This document shows, in pieces, positions 48,831 through 60,438 of a DNA stretch of 64,000 nucleotides. Each line of letters opens with the position of its first letter. Position 1 is the first letter of the stretch. Location: positions 3,453,146-3,517,145 of the forward strand of contig NW_004955460.1 in NCBI RefSeq assembly GCF_000276665.1, in the 5' to 3' direction. The notes below the pieces were generated by a model. It was not told where the DNA came from. It ran no database searches and saw only the letters and a program-made list of their open reading frames with translations. Source of the DNA: Chinchilla lanigera. Lineage: Eukaryota; Chordata; Mammalia; Rodentia; Chinchillidae. The translations under genes were made by a program, and so were the position numbers.

Positions 48831-49789
48831 AGAGAATAAAGTTGTTGTATTGCACTATTTGCGGTTTGGAAGATCATCAGAAAATGAGAAAAATCATAAA
48901 CATTCATAATAAGTGCTATCTAAACTTTATCTAACATCTACTATTTATCTTTTTAAGTATAAATTTTCTTCTTATCTAGCATTGCTTCTTTAAATTTGTG
49001 GGCTTATTTCCAAGGTCTATTACCATAAGAGGAAACAATTTTGTTTTGATGACAGGGCTTTGGGACAGCGGCTAAGTCCTGGCATGTTTATCTAGCATTC
49101 TCTATGAAACATTCAACTTGTGACAGTCTTAAAATAACACTTCTTGGTCATCTTTTTCCCTGTTGCTGATCCCTAATTCCTGAGAGATTTTAAATTGAAG
49201 ACTATTAGAAGTTAGAGGGCAAATATGAATCCAACTGATTCTGTGGGTAAAGAACCATACTTGATTTATGCCATAATTTTTATGCCCAGTTTATCTGTGC
49301 TTCTAGAATTTTAGAGCATGCAGATAATAGCTCAGTCTATTCAAGACATGTATTTCACTTGTATCAGTCAATAATATAAGAAAAAATCTGGGAACTGGAG
49401 TAGATCACACATACATTTATGTGTAAAGTTACACACTGAGATGGTATTCACTTGTACATCTATAATTACACCCAGCAGAGGTCTTTTCAAAAGAGTGATT
49501 TTGACTCTTTTAACATGATAAGAATAGTATTATTCATATTCAAGTCTGTTGACTTTCTTTACCCCACAGTTTCATAAAAAGCTCATAAGGAAAGACTTCT
49601 TTATAAAGATGATATAAAGATGATCACTCAGTATCATCTTTAAAGTGCTCCTTACCACTGGGAAAATATATTGATTTTGAAATTAGGTATATGAAAAAAT
49701 TATCCTTTTCACTACAGTTTCAATAGTCAAAGATGCATGCAAAATTAGATAAAATGTTTTTGTAATATTAAATATTATTTTATTTTTTC
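48831..49789. other. SUGCT intron, unassigned
   Basis: AT-rich, no gene or named repeat; a small imperfect hairpin around 49600-49640. Confidence 0.5.
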
Positions 49790-51160
49790 ATACTTAAAAA
49801 CTTCACAAGTGCTGGACCAACATGGGTGTACCAATTTAAAGTCCCACCAGCACTGGCCAAGGGTTCCCTTGCTACACTCATACTTTGTACGGTCAGATTT
49901 TCGAACGTCTATCAAGTACATGGGTGGAAAGTAGAATATCATTTCTCTTTCAATTTGTATTGTCTAGAGATTATTGAGACTGAAAAATGTTTATTTAAAT
50001 TTTTTTGGAGCTTGCCCATTTTTCTTTTGAATTGGTTCTTTTCTCTCTATTTGACTTGAAAAGAATTTTTAATATTCTGGACATTAATTCTTTGTCAGTT
50101 TTATTCCAAGAGTCTGTTACTTATCTTCTTGCTTCTTTTTTACCCAAAAATATTACACATTTATTGCTGGACTCTATGTATTCAAATTTCTTTTTGCAAA
50201 TAAGGAAAGAGAAAAAGTCAAGTCTATTGTATACTTTGTATTTTATTTATTCATTAAGTTTCTTACACTATGAGACAGTAAGATTTACACATATTGATCT
50301 GATTTATTTCATTTATGAGTATGGTTTCAAGTTGCATCCATTTATGTATAAACATCTCCAGTTTATCCTTCTATATGGCTAAGTAGTACTCCATTATATT
50401 AAAAAACCACATCTTTTTTATCCCTTCCTCAGTTGATAGGCCTTCAGGCTGTTTCCAAGATTTAGCTATGACAAATTGTGCTGCTATAAACATGTGTGCA
50501 TAAATATTGCTGTGGTATGATGTTTTTAATTCTTCTCGGAAGATACCCAGAAGGGGAATAACTGGGTCAATCTTCTTACCTTTTATAATACTTCTTGATA
50601 TATGAGGGATTTTAATGTTAATAAGCAGCCGAGTTTATCAATACTTTCTTTTGAAGTTTGTGATTTTTGAATGTTGTGTACAAAATTTTCTCCTACCTTA
50701 AGGTCATGGAGACAGTCTCCTATATGTTTTCTAAAAATTGTGAAGTCTCACTTTTTATATTTAGGGCTTAAATCTATCTGAAATATTATTTTAATGTGTA
50801 ACATAAGCTAGAATTTCAATTTCTCTTTCTTCATAAAGATAACAAACTTACTCCACTATCATTTTTGCATACTACATTTTTAATGATCTACAGTATAATC
50901 CACACACAAAAAACCTTTCTATATATATGCCAGTCTGTTTCTGAGATCCTTACTCTCTAACATTGTTCTATATCAATGTCCTGCCAATACCACATGGTCT
51001 GAATAATTATTGTTGTATAATAAGATTTAATATCTAATAGGGTAAATCTATATACCATGTTCTTCTTACAAACTGTCTTTGCTATTCTTGCCCCTTTCTT
51101 TTCATTAACGTATGCTATTATTTGGTTTTATGAATAGAGCTCTCAGAATTTTTCTATTTA
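49790..51160 (-). mobile_element. Old L1 (antisense)
   Basis: caaagtcccaccagcactgg-type start (49838), gacattaattctttgtcagt, tcaatgtcctgccaataccacatgg-type text (50970) and attcttgcccctttcttttc are reverse-complement L1 ORF2/3' sequence. A younger L1 fragment sits inside. Confidence 0.8.
50243..50575 (-). mobile_element. Younger L1 3' fragment nested in old L1 (antisense)
   Basis: aagtttcttacactatgaga, tggtttcaagttgcatccat, aagtagtactccattatatt and ggggaataactgggtcaatc. The flanking old L1 resumes at cttaccttttataatacttc. Confidence 0.78.
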
Positions 51161-51589
51161 GATCTAAAGAGTAGGTTTAATTCTTTCACAAATTCTCTCT
51201 GAATTCGGTCCTGCCCCTCACAAGGCCTTACCCCCAAGAGGAATCCTGTACTCTGTCCATACAAGGATAGGGATTCCAATGTCATTGAGGAATTCACAAA
51301 AATCAAAACAACATTCTTCAAACCCCTTTCCTTAAATATGACCAGGAAATTTTATTAAAGAACATACAAAATGTTCCTACCCCAAGCTTAGTCAACAGTA
51401 GTGTAATGTAATGTTTACCCTTCCAGAAGGAAACAGTAATGAAGTGAACAAAAAGAAGAAATGCTTTTAAATATGGTGGGGAGGATTCTTACTGCTAAAT
51501 TGTCATAATGAAGCGCACACTCAGAGGACACAAAGGAAAACAGTACAATTTAAAATTAAATTGTTAGTGGAAGTACCATTACAGAGAGA
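51161..51589. other. SUGCT intron, unassigned
   Basis: No recognisable feature between the old antisense L1 and the sense L1 fragment. Confidence 0.45.
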
Positions 51590-51755
51590 TAGATCTTTTG
51601 CAAATGTGAAAAGGACCAAGAGATGGAAAGTAGGGAGGGAGGAGAAAGGGAAGTAAAAAGAATTAAGATGCTTTATGTACATATACCAACTCCCCAAAAT
51701 GAGTGCAATCATTATGTACCAAAAATATGTACTGATAAACATTTTTTAAAATGTT
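51590..51755 (+). mobile_element. L1 3' end fragment
   Basis: gatcttttgcaaatgtgaaa, agatgctttatgtacatata, gtgcaatcattatgtaccaa and a terminal A-rich run match the ends of the other sense L1 copies. Confidence 0.72.
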
Positions 51756-52599
51756 AAATGTGATCAAAAGTTGCTATTTAAAAAACCAAAGTATAGAGAT
51801 GGGGGGGGTCACTTGAGGGGAAAAGAAAAACCAGCCTCTTAAAGAGTATAAATATATCCTTTCAAAGATTTTCTCTGTCTGGTGGCTCACAGGAAACTGT
51901 TTTCTCAAAAAGTAATGCCTAGTGAATAATAGCTTTTTAAACACTGCCCCCTAATGTGCATAGTCAGCTTCCTCTGAAATGATAAGAGGACCGAACTAAT
52001 AAAAATAATCAGGTCCTTCCTCCCTTGAGATCAGTTTAGCATTTTTATCTTGCAGACCAGATTTCACAGCCTGAGGCGATTTCAACCACAAAACTGTCAG
52101 AGTACATGAAAGTCAATCTCTCAGCTTTTCTTGGATTACTCTCATCAGCAATAAGGCCAACCTATGAGTAAGAACAGGGAATTTGGGCTTGGACAGCACT
52201 CACAAGACAGCAGTACCACTGAGAAACATCAGGAAAGTCTAGGATACCAATCATGACATGTGCAACTTTAGACTGATATAATCAGTTTCACTACAAAATA
52301 AAAAGTAAACACTGGTTACCAAGAATACCAAACTTCTACAAGAGATGAACTTTGCTTTATATCCACATAAACTCATGACTCATAAATGGCTTTTCCTTCC
52401 AAAACAATCTGTTGAAATTTAGACTTCCTGACTAATGAATTTGTTCTTGACTTCCACAATTGCAAATATGATTAACACCAAATGAAAGGGAAAGACAAAA
52501 ATAATTTTCAAGTAGAGCTGTTCATTGTCTTGTAATCACAAAATCCATGTCAGCACTTAACAATAAGTCTAAGTATGGAAAGCATGAGTCACTTAATAT

Positions 52600-52735
52600 T
52601 AAATCAAAAAGCCTGAGTTTAAGCCCATCTGTTATTAAATAGCCATGTGGCCTTAGGTCCCTTAGACGTTCTGGATCTGTTTCTTTATCAAGAAATAAAT
52701 GAGAATGAACTGTATGGCTGTTATTCTAAGGATGG
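52600..52735 (+). repeat. MIR remnant
   Basis: agcctgagtttaagcccatc, gccatgtggccttaggtccc and tgtttctttatcaagaaata are MIR in order. Confidence 0.62.
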
Positions 52736-52820
52736 AGGGATGCAGGGAATAACAGGATGATGAGAGGTGCTTTTTCAGACTACACACGCCTATTGCTATT
52801 GGTAAAAAACATACAATTCA

Positions 52821-52886
52821 GCGAGGTGTGGTGGTACATGCCTATAATTCCAGCACTGGGGAGGCTGAGGTAAGAGGAATCACTGG
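52821..52886 (+). mobile_element. B1 5' fragment
   Basis: gcgaggtgtggtggtacatg to gtaagaggaatcactgg, truncated after ~66 bp. The following sequence is not B1. Confidence 0.8.
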
Positions 52887-54519
52887 AAGATATGCAGAGC
52901 AGACTAGGCTCCCAAGCCACAACTTGGAGCCAAACCTAACCAGTCTATGTCAGCTGAATCCCAACTGACCACAGACATAGGAAAGAGAAATAAATACTTC
53001 CTTTCATTTAAGATCTTTACATTTGTCAGTTATACAGCATCGTATGGTAATAGAATATTTTAGAAAATAATAATTTACCTATATGAATATTTTAGATCTC
53101 AATATTTCTGTTGGATCTGCAATTCTAATGAAAAAAATCTTTCCTGTCACATATATACTGATTATAAAAACAAAAATGAAGCTGTGTTTGCAGACCTATA
53201 AAACAATACATCTAAAGAGTCAGATCTAGAGACAAAGAGTTATCAACCATGTTGAGAACTTGTCTGTCAATTTTATCCAGTAGAGAAGTTAATGGCCAGT
53301 ACAGCTTTTCATCCTATCTAAAATATCAGGCAAATATTGTCCTTCAGCTTAATTTATGAAGATAACTATCACAAAATTCTACACCATAAAAAGCGAAGTA
53401 TTCAAATATCTCAGTTAACCTAAATGCACAGAAACAGGAGTATTTTCATTATTATTTTATGAATAATAAATATTTTAAGAACATATTTTGTGGCTTTTTG
53501 TAGTAAGTCAAGATTTTAAGGTAGCTATTATAAAATAAAGTTACTGAAACATAAGGGGTAAAGTTTTTTTTCTTAGTTCCTTTTTCAGTCTTTTTAAATG
53601 TACTAGTTCATCTCTCTGCCTTAAAAAAGACCCAAGATATAGTGACCTATGACAATAACTGAATATTTACTTCATGGTACAAGCTCTTTTGGTACCTTAA
53701 AGCAATGATCATTATATAGTGATACGGATAATCTGTGGAAGAAATAATAAATTAGGCCAAGTATGCACTCACCCTGGGCTATCCTTGGAAGCTTCTTTGG
53801 ATAATATAAGCATACCACTGATCCTTATCTATGAAAAGTGGAATGCAGGGAAAATGGCAGCTATTTAAAATTCTTTAGTCAAGTCCTGATTAGGCATTCA
53901 TTGATTCAAGAAACTTTTGCTGAACCCCTACCAACTGCTCTGTGCCATGGATGGAAGTGTGACTAGAAAGAAAACTTACTGGAAAATGAGACACAAAAGC
54001 AAGGAAAGAGGCAAATGGCAAATGTGGACCAAAATACCCAACCCAGTTTTCTGTGATACCCAAGCTGAGCTCTAAAAGGAAACGAGAGAGCAAACAGAAG
54101 TGGCAGGAAAACCATGTTCCCAGCAATGGAAACATGTACAATAGCTTGGAAGTGAGAGAAAGCAGAGAAAATTTTTAAAATGCAAGAACACTTTTTGCCT
54201 TTGTGGATACACTCTCTATACACCCTCTTTTAACCTTAAGCTGTCTTTGAAAATAAGCAGTTTGTGTACTTGGCTTCCAGGAGGTTCTCATCACAATTTA
54301 CTGACAATTCCTTTTCAATTTCCTTCTCTACATTGTAGTTATCACCCAGTCATCTAGTCATTGGAGTGTAATGGGCTCAACCCAATGGAGTCTCCTTTTT
54401 CCGTCAGTTCTCACTCTTGAAGAGTGTTCCAGGTTCCTTTCCTCTCACCAGGCTCATATTTGCTCCTAACTATAAAATTTCCAATCCCCTATGAACTCTT
54501 AACTCTTAGTTTCAATCCT

Positions 54520-55550
54520 TTTCTCTAGTTTTCCATTTGACAGGCAACTCAAACAAGACAAGTCGAAAACCTGACTTTTGATCTTTACTCCGACAAAATC
54601 TCCTTTCCAGCATTTCTCACCTCAGGAAATAGTAACTCTATTCTTTTAACTGCTCAGGCAAAACTCAGAGCAACATCCTTAACCACTCTTTCACTGATGC
54701 TCTTCTGTAATGCATCTGCAAACCCTAGGCACTTTACTTGGAAAACATTCCAGATCCATCACTCTCCAACTGCCTGCCATCACTCTAACTCAAGCCATCA
54801 CCATGTCTAATCTGGAAAATTTCAACAGCTTTATAATTGCACTTCTGCTTCCACTTTGTCCTCTGCACTGTAGAGTCTATAGTTCATTCTCAATACAATG
54901 GCTAGATATATCCTTTTTAAAATGTCAGGTCATATCATTCTTTCATTTAAAATCCTCCATTAACTTACAATCTTACTTAGAGTAAGGCAGCCAACAGGTT
55001 TTTGTGACCTTGCTAATCTGCACCTCCCTGATTTTCTTCTCATTATCTTGTTCATTCTGCTTCAGCCACACTGACATTGCTGATCTTCAAACAAGCCCAG
55101 AACACTCTCTTTTTTGGGGGGGGGGGGGGTACTGGGAATCAAACTCAGGACCTTGCACTTGCCAGACAGGCACTGTGCCACTAAGCTACATCCCCAGCCC
55201 TTCCACAACACTCTTAAAGCAGGTCCTTTCAACTTCATGTTCATCTTTCTGAAACTCCTTCTGCCAACACCAATATGGCGTGTTCTTTTACTTCATTCAA
55301 GTCTCCGATCAAATTTCACCTTCACAATGAAGCCTTACCTGAACTCCCAATACAAATACTTCCTCCTTGCCCTGTTTTATTTTTCTCTTTAACTTTATCT
55401 CTTCTCGGCTCAATGACTATAACCTAGAGTATAAATCTCCTAGGGAGAACAGGTGTGTTTTATTCACTCCTGCAACCAGAACCATAAAATGTTGCCTGGT
55501 GGATCATAGGCCAGAAGTAGATCTTTCAAAGATGACTCAACAAAAACTAA
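54520..55550 (-). repeat. Long L2 LINE remnant (antisense), split by ID SINE
   Basis: About 1 kb of reverse-complement L2: aaatcctccattaacttaca, ctgcttcagccacactgaca, caagtctccgatcaaatttc, atgaagccttacctgaactc and ctagggagaacaggtgtgtt. The ID SINE at 55109-55206 interrupts it. The 90-residue ORFs here are chance. Confidence 0.8.
55109..55206 (-). mobile_element. ID SINE with G14/C14 run next to its tail
   Basis: Antisense SINE (tactgggaatcaaactcagg to ctacatccccagccc). Between the T-tract and the body lies an uninterrupted run of 14 G (55116-55129). Short duplication aacactct near 55101 / 55207. It interrupts an antisense L2. Confidence 0.9.
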
Positions 55551-56158
55551 AAGTATTATGAGTTTTTATGACAAAACTACTAATATAATTGTCTATTTTA
55601 AGTAAAAGTCACCTTCCTACATTGCATCCTAATAAATCAGTAAGTATTTATGAAATACATAAAACTCAGTAACACTATGACTTTTTCCCCAATAACCTAC
55701 ATACATACCCACATATTCATGCACCCACACAAGAGTCACTGGCAAGGGTCGAGTACTCGGAAGACTTTACAGTATTCCTTTCCTTCCCTTCGCTTGGCAC
55801 TTGTGAATATGTTTAGAAAATAGGTTGAGTTTCTCTATTATCTTAAAGCCAATGAACGTTTCACCTGTAATTTATCTGTATTAATGACAGAACTTTGCAA
55901 ACATTCATAAAATATCAGTATAGAAAACTTTTAAAACTAAGGACAGACAATTCAAAGAATAAACACAAAGAGTCAAGGCATGTATGAAAATGTCCACTTA
56001 GGTTAACATTTCTTGATACTTAATGTTTCCCAGTCTAAATGGCTTGGAAAGAGGGAATGCATAACTACATCAAGAAAGCTAACACCAGCAAGAGGTCTGT
56101 TATAGAAGCAAAAAATGCAGAACCTGGAATTCCTACTCACTTAGGTGGGTATGGAGTT
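55551..56158. other. SUGCT intron near exon C, unassigned
   Basis: No repeat named. It is the original intron displaced by the ID SINE next to exon C. Confidence 0.55.
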
Positions 56159-56174
56159 CAAATACCTGTGATGG
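56159..56174 (-). other. SUGCT: Duplicate SUGCT splice donor inside SINE target-site duplication
   Basis: The 16 bases here are repeated exactly at 56278-56293 on the other side of the ID SINE. On the minus strand each copy reads CCATCAC-AG then GTATTTG, which is the 3' end of exon C plus its donor. The copy here is therefore an intact second donor 119 nt downstream of the normal one. Whether it is used cannot be told from sequence alone. Confidence 0.85.
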
Positions 56175-56277
56175 GGGCTGGGGGTTTAGCTCAGCGGCAA
56201 AAGCGCCTGCCTGGCACGCGCAAGGTCGTGAGTTCGGTTCCCGGTACCGGAGAAAAAACAAAAAAAACAAAACAAAA
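56175..56277 (+). mobile_element. Young ID SINE abutting SUGCT exon C
   Basis: tRNA-Ala-derived SINE with intact box A (ggtttagctcagcggc) and box B (gtgagttcggttcccgg) and a tail of A runs split by C. Perfect 16-bp target-site duplication at 56159-56174 / 56278-56293. It is antisense to SUGCT and starts seven bases inside the intron. CpGs are largely preserved, consistent with a recent insertion. Confidence 0.95.
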
Positions 56278-56284
56278 CAAATAC

Positions 56285-56405
56285 CTGTGATGGAGCAATA
56301 GATGATGTGAGGAGCAACCTTGTCTACATCTTCATATCCCAGACCTATGGCAGACAGTTTGCCAGGGACATAGTTTTCCACAAATACATCACAAACAGCT
56401 GCAAG
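56285..56405 (-). CDS. SUGCT: SUGCT coding exon C (121 nt)
   Basis: This exon encodes 40 residues plus one base, starting [17 protein letters not shown] and ending [10 protein letters not shown], then the G of a split Gly codon (phase 1 exit). ENYVPGKL...GLGYEDVD...[10 protein letters not shown] is a hallmark block of the CaiB/formyl-CoA transferase family. The acceptor has a good pyrimidine tract ending CTTCCTTCAG. The donor is CAG then GTATTTG. A tRNA-derived SINE in antisense orientation begins only seven bases into the following intron, and its target-site duplication includes the last nine exon bases and the donor, so an identical second donor lies 119 nt downstream at 56165/56166. The coding sequence up to the first donor is intact, with no frameshift or stop. 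Confidence 0.96.
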
Positions 56406-57218
56406 CTGAAGGAAGAGATAAAGATGAGTCAGACTTCCAAAGGGACTTTACAACTTTCAACAACTTTCCCACATGACAGAGTTTTAATTTCAAAAAACAC
56501 AATTGATTCTCACTTTGTGACAGTTAAGAAAAAATCACAGGAGAGATGAAGCAGATTTAGATAAACATAAAAAAAGCCTGGGTCAATTATTGAACACATT
56601 ACTGTCAGTAAAATAGGGGCTAATAAATTTTACATTGAAAAATAGTATAACAGATTCTGCTTCCTTTGAATATGAGAAACTTTTAGGCTACATAGTCTGT
56701 CCAAATCTATTCTCAAACGTATATGTAGGAAATTATAAGTACAGAAAACATAGGAAAACATCTTTTGAGACCTTTATAAAATATCTAAATTCAGTGTCAT
56801 CACTACTCTCCATATTTAGTATGATATTCCTCATTACAACAGGCACTTAACATACGTAAACATGATTTTGAAAATGCCTTCATATTTTTAAGATGCTTTC
56901 CTTCCAAAGAGTTTTAAACACCTTTAATGAGCCACTGTTTTGTTTGGTCTTGGTTTTCAAACTGAACATCATGCCCACTGAAACAGTAATTGTCAAAAAC
57001 AGGACCCAGATTTTGATTGCCAGACCAATGCCATAGAAATTAAAGGACAATGAATTACTATAAATCTTAATTTTTTCAAAATCTTAAGTGTGACAACACA
57101 CCTTTCAAAGTTGTTCCTAAAGTCATAACAAAAATTGTACTAGATCACCCAGAGAAATCCATCATGATAATTCTTTAATAGATCCAGGTGCCTAATAACT
57201 ATTCAATAATTTTGCTAT
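56406..57218. other. SUGCT intron B-C, unassigned part
   Basis: It carries the exon C pyrimidine tract at its left edge and nothing else recognised. Confidence 0.55.
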
Positions 57219-57325
57219 GGCTAGGGACATGACTCAGTGGTAGAGTGCTTGCCTAGCTTACACTGTGCAGCTGAGCTAAATCCCCAGCCCCCAGGCCCTA
57301 AGTTTGATACTAGCTCCAAAAAAAT
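57219..57325 (+). mobile_element. ID SINE containing an inverted ID fragment
   Basis: The outer element reads ggctagggacatgactcagt to gagtgcttgcctagc and resumes at caggccctaagtttgat. Between them (57258-57291) lies the reverse complement of an ID 5' end (cagctgagctaaatccccag). Confidence 0.8.
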
Positions 57326-57384
57326 AATTTTTTATTGACAGAGCATTAGAAGTATTCACATTCATACAAACTAACAGACTAAGA

Positions 57385-57585
57385 CTCCAGATCAGGAATG
57401 GGGAAACTTTTTCTATCAAGGCTCAAACAATAAACTCTTTAGGCCACATATGTTCTTTGTCACATATTTAGCTTTCTTTTTTAAATAATATGTAAAAATG
57501 TAAAGCCCAATCCTAATATATACACTGTACAAAAGCAAGGCTGACTTGGGTCACATAGTCTGCCAACCTCTGTTTTAAGTGGAAA
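57385..57585 (+). mobile_element. MER1/Charlie-type DNA transposon remnant
   Basis: caggaatggggaaacttttt, ctctttaggccacatatgtt and ggtcacatagtctgccaacc correspond to both ends of the common non-autonomous Charlie elements. Confidence 0.65.
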
Positions 57586-57847
57586 TGGTTGAATTAATAT
57601 AAGCTTTAGCTATAAACATGTAAATAAATCAAGTGTTATTGTGTCACTTCACGTGGAATAAATATATGGAGCTGTCTGACAACAAAACTGAGAGCCAGGG
57701 CAGCTCCTAGTCAGCATATAAAGGCAAGAAACTGTCATCCACCAGAGCTCTTGAAACAGAGGCACTAGAACCCCAGATGACCACCTCTCAAGGAAGCATG
57801 ATAAATACATTAAGAAATAGAACAAGGCTCTGGGTTCAATCCTCAGG

Positions 57848-57853
57848 AATACA

Positions 57854-57898
<45 letters not shown>
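57848..57898. repeat. (CA)n microsatellite
   Basis: About 24 CA units with one T interruption. It produces the low-complexity Cys-Val run of a spurious minus-strand ORF. Confidence 0.96.
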
Positions 57899-57899
<1 letters not shown>

Positions 57900-57924
57900 A
57901 GACAAAAAGAAAGAAATAGGAAAA

Positions 57925-58600
57925 TGTATTAGTACACTTCCTGTTGCTATAACAAAATACCTGAGGTTCAGTAATGCATAAAGAAAAAAAGAAAAGAGGT
58001 TTAGGACAGAGAGTGTAGCTCAGTGGTAGAGAGCTTGCATAGCATAGGCAAAGCACTAGGTTTGATCCCCAGCACCGCATAAAAAATAGTTTATATACCT
58101 CACAGTTTTAGAGGTTCAAGGGACTAACACCAGCATCAGCTCTGCTCTGGTGAAGAACTCCTAGCAAATAGCATCACAATGGTAGAAATATGTACGAGAG
58201 GGCTCACACAGTGAATCAGGAAGCCAGAAAACAGAGAGGAAGTCAAGCGTACTCTTTTCTAACAACTTACAGTAGTGAGAACAACTGGGATCCCACAAGA
58301 ACTACCTTAATCCCTTCTGAGGGCTGCATCCTAATAACCTAATCACCTTCCACTAGGCTCTACCTCTTAAAGGTTCCACCACCTCCCAACATCCTCAAAC
58401 ACTGAGGACCAGCCTTCCAACACACGAACCAATGAGGACACACTCACATCATATACAAACAATAGCAAAGATAGAAAAGCCTCAAATCTCAAGCAATACA
58501 GGCACCTTTCCAAATTGCAGACCCAATTAACAACTGATCTGCTTCTCCTATGGGAAACTTCACACAATACACTCCACCATAAATCTCTAGAATTATGACT
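57925..58600 (+). repeat. Old interspersed element (same type as 22112)
   Basis: ctgttgctataacaaaatac, tacctcacagttttagaggt, cctaataacctaatcacctt and aaggttccaccacctcccaa are typical of a widespread mammalian repeat whose family name I cannot give with certainty. It is split by the ID SINE at 58003. Confidence 0.6.
58003..58086 (+). mobile_element. ID SINE inside an older repeat
   Basis: Body aggacagagagtgtagctca to ggtttgatccccagcacc, then an A-tail. It splits the ancient element at 57925-58600. Confidence 0.88.
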
Positions 58601-58889
58601 AGAATTAATTTACTGTTAACAATTATACCAAGCATTGCTTGTAGAACTGGAGGGTAGGTGTTAGCACTAAATAAAATATAAACTTCAGTTATACTCTAAT
58701 TTATTCCACAAAATTTTTTGAGGCACTATCTGCTACTTACATAGCACTCTTGCAATTACTAACACAAGCTATATCATATTGAGGATTCTACATTCATCAT
58801 CTCTCTGTGTGCATCTGTTCTGCATGGTACATGACGCAGGGCCTTATTTAATCAAATGGCATTAAATGTTTTTAACTTTAAACACCTTA

Positions 58890-59129
58890 TGAGAGGTCTC
58901 TCAAAAAGTTAAACATGTAATTATCATATGGCCCAAAAATGTCACTCCTAAAATATAAACCAGAGACTCAGATACTTGTATGCAAATGGTCATAGCAGTA
59001 TCATTCATAATAGCTAAAAAGTAAAAACAACCAAAATATCCATTAAGAGATTGAAGTTATTCAACTATAAATAGGAATGAAGTTCTGATACATACTACAA
59101 CATAGATAAACCTTCAAAACATAATGCTG
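58890..59129 (+). mobile_element. Old L1 3' region
   Basis: tctcaaaaagttaaacatgt, gcagtatcattcataatagc and acatactacaacatagataa are sense L1 3' sequence. It is interrupted by the SINE at 59130 and briefly resumes at 59241. Confidence 0.78.
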
Positions 59130-59230
59130 GGGATGGGGATTTAGCTCAGCGGCAAAAGCGCCTGCCTGGCAAGCGCAAGGTCGTGAGTTCGTTTCCCGTT
59201 ACCGGAGAAAAACCAAAAAAAAAAAAAAAC
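59130..59230 (+). mobile_element. Young ID SINE
   Basis: Same subfamily as the copy beside exon C (agctcagcggcaaaagcgcc, then aaggtcgtgagttcg). Target-site duplication cataatgctg at 59120-59129 / 59231-59240. It interrupts an old L1 fragment. Confidence 0.92.
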
Positions 59231-59476
59231 CATAATGCTGTAAAACTTGCCAAACTTGCCCAGAAGAAAAAATAAGTGTAATTTTTGTATGAGTTATAGG
59301 ATCCCCCCAAATAGTTTTCTTTTAGAAAAGTCTTCCTTCCAGTCACATAGCCAATAAGATCTAAAATAAATCTGACACATACAGTACCTAATAATGAGTT
59401 TGTCTCTAGCTATAATTTAGAAACAAACTGCATCAGCAAGACAGGAAAGAAAGGGTTAAGAAATGATACTAATTTG

Positions 59477-59555
59477 TGCTGGGGATGTGGCTCAGTTTTA
59501 GAGCTCTTGCCTTGCATAGGGAAGAGCCCTACATGCACAAGGCCCTACATTTGAG
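59477..59555 (+). mobile_element. ID SINE, partial
   Basis: Body gtgctggggatgtggctcag to acaaggccctacatttgag. An internal ~20-bp near-duplication (agagccctacatgc / aaggccctacattt) is visible, and the 3' end has no clear A-tail. Confidence 0.75.
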
Positions 59556-59889
59556 GAAAGTATGATTTGTGTATGGGGCAGCTCTCAGAACCAGGAAAGA
59601 TTAAGAGAACTCCATCAAACAAGATGGACAACAGTTTTTCTAGGAAAAAAAAAAGTAACATCCATAAACAGCTTTATTAGTTATAGCTTGACATTTGTCT
59701 ACAGGGACACAATCTGCTCACTTAGCTGCTATGATGAGTTGAAACTTCACTATTTGTCACAAAAATATACTCTTAAACTTGTTTATAGTTGGTTAATATA
59801 CTAAATTAGGTTATAGTTTTCTACACAGAGAGGTATATTTAGGCCAAATTTAATTTAACTTAACATTAGCTAGTGTGCTAGCCTTTGGG

Positions 59890-60030
59890 AGCATCACTTA
59901 AACCCTATATGATTCAATTTCCTTTCATGAAATTAAGGATTCTAATATTTCATTTACAAGACAAATTCTGAGGCTTAGAGAAGTCAATGTAAGTAAAGTG
60001 CCCAAGTCCAAGATCTGATTCAAAAGGCAG
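59890..60030 (-). repeat. MIR remnant (antisense)
   Basis: catttacaagacaaattctg, aggcttagagaagtcaatgt and caagatctgattcaaaaggc are reverse MIR. Confidence 0.55.
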
Positions 60031-60070
60031 TCAGTGATAGCTAGGGCTATAATTATACACAAAACACAAG

Positions 60071-60135
60071 ATATTATATATATATATATATATGACTATA
60101 TATATATATATATATATATGACTATATAATATATA
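60071..60135. repeat. (TA)n tract beside antisense B1
   Basis: Two (TA)n blocks separated by 'gac' steps; highly self-complementary. Confidence 0.94.
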
Positions 60136-60280
60136 GTCTTTTTGAGACAGGGTCTCTCTATGCAGTTCAGGCTGGCCTTGAGCTCCTTTTGTAGCCCAGG
60201 TTGGTCTCAAACTCACAACTATCCTCCTGTTTTAAGCCTCCTGAGTGCTGAGATTACAGGCATGTGCCACCATGCCCAGC
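60136..60280 (-). mobile_element. B1 SINE with internal duplication (antisense)
   Basis: ctttttgagacagggtctct to aggcatgtgccaccatgccc. The duplicated units caggctggccttgagctcct and caggttggtctcaaactcac are visible. An (AT)n tract adjoins the tail side. Confidence 0.9.
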
Positions 60281-60438
60281 AAAATAATAAAATATATTAT
60301 ACTTATGAAAAATGTCAACTTATATTCTTAAATAGCATTTACAGCAAAGTACAGATTGTCAATGAAAGAAAGTTTTACAACATTTTCACTCTAATTACAA
60401 CCTAGGATGTAAGTTGCTTCCCACAGAGAATACTGTAC

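Larger units (their letters stand above)
51756..54519. other. SUGCT intron, mostly unassigned
   Basis: Only a MIR (52600-52735), a B1 fragment (52821-52886) and an L2-like scrap near 53895-53965 are visible. Confidence 0.5.

Noticed and set aside
50005..50382. 125-codon plus-strand ORF
   Set aside because: Spans the border of two antisense L1 fragments.
57649..58080. 143-codon minus-strand ORF with Cys/Val run
   Set aside because: The Cys/Val run is the (CA)n microsatellite, and the ends lie in an ID SINE and an old repeat.
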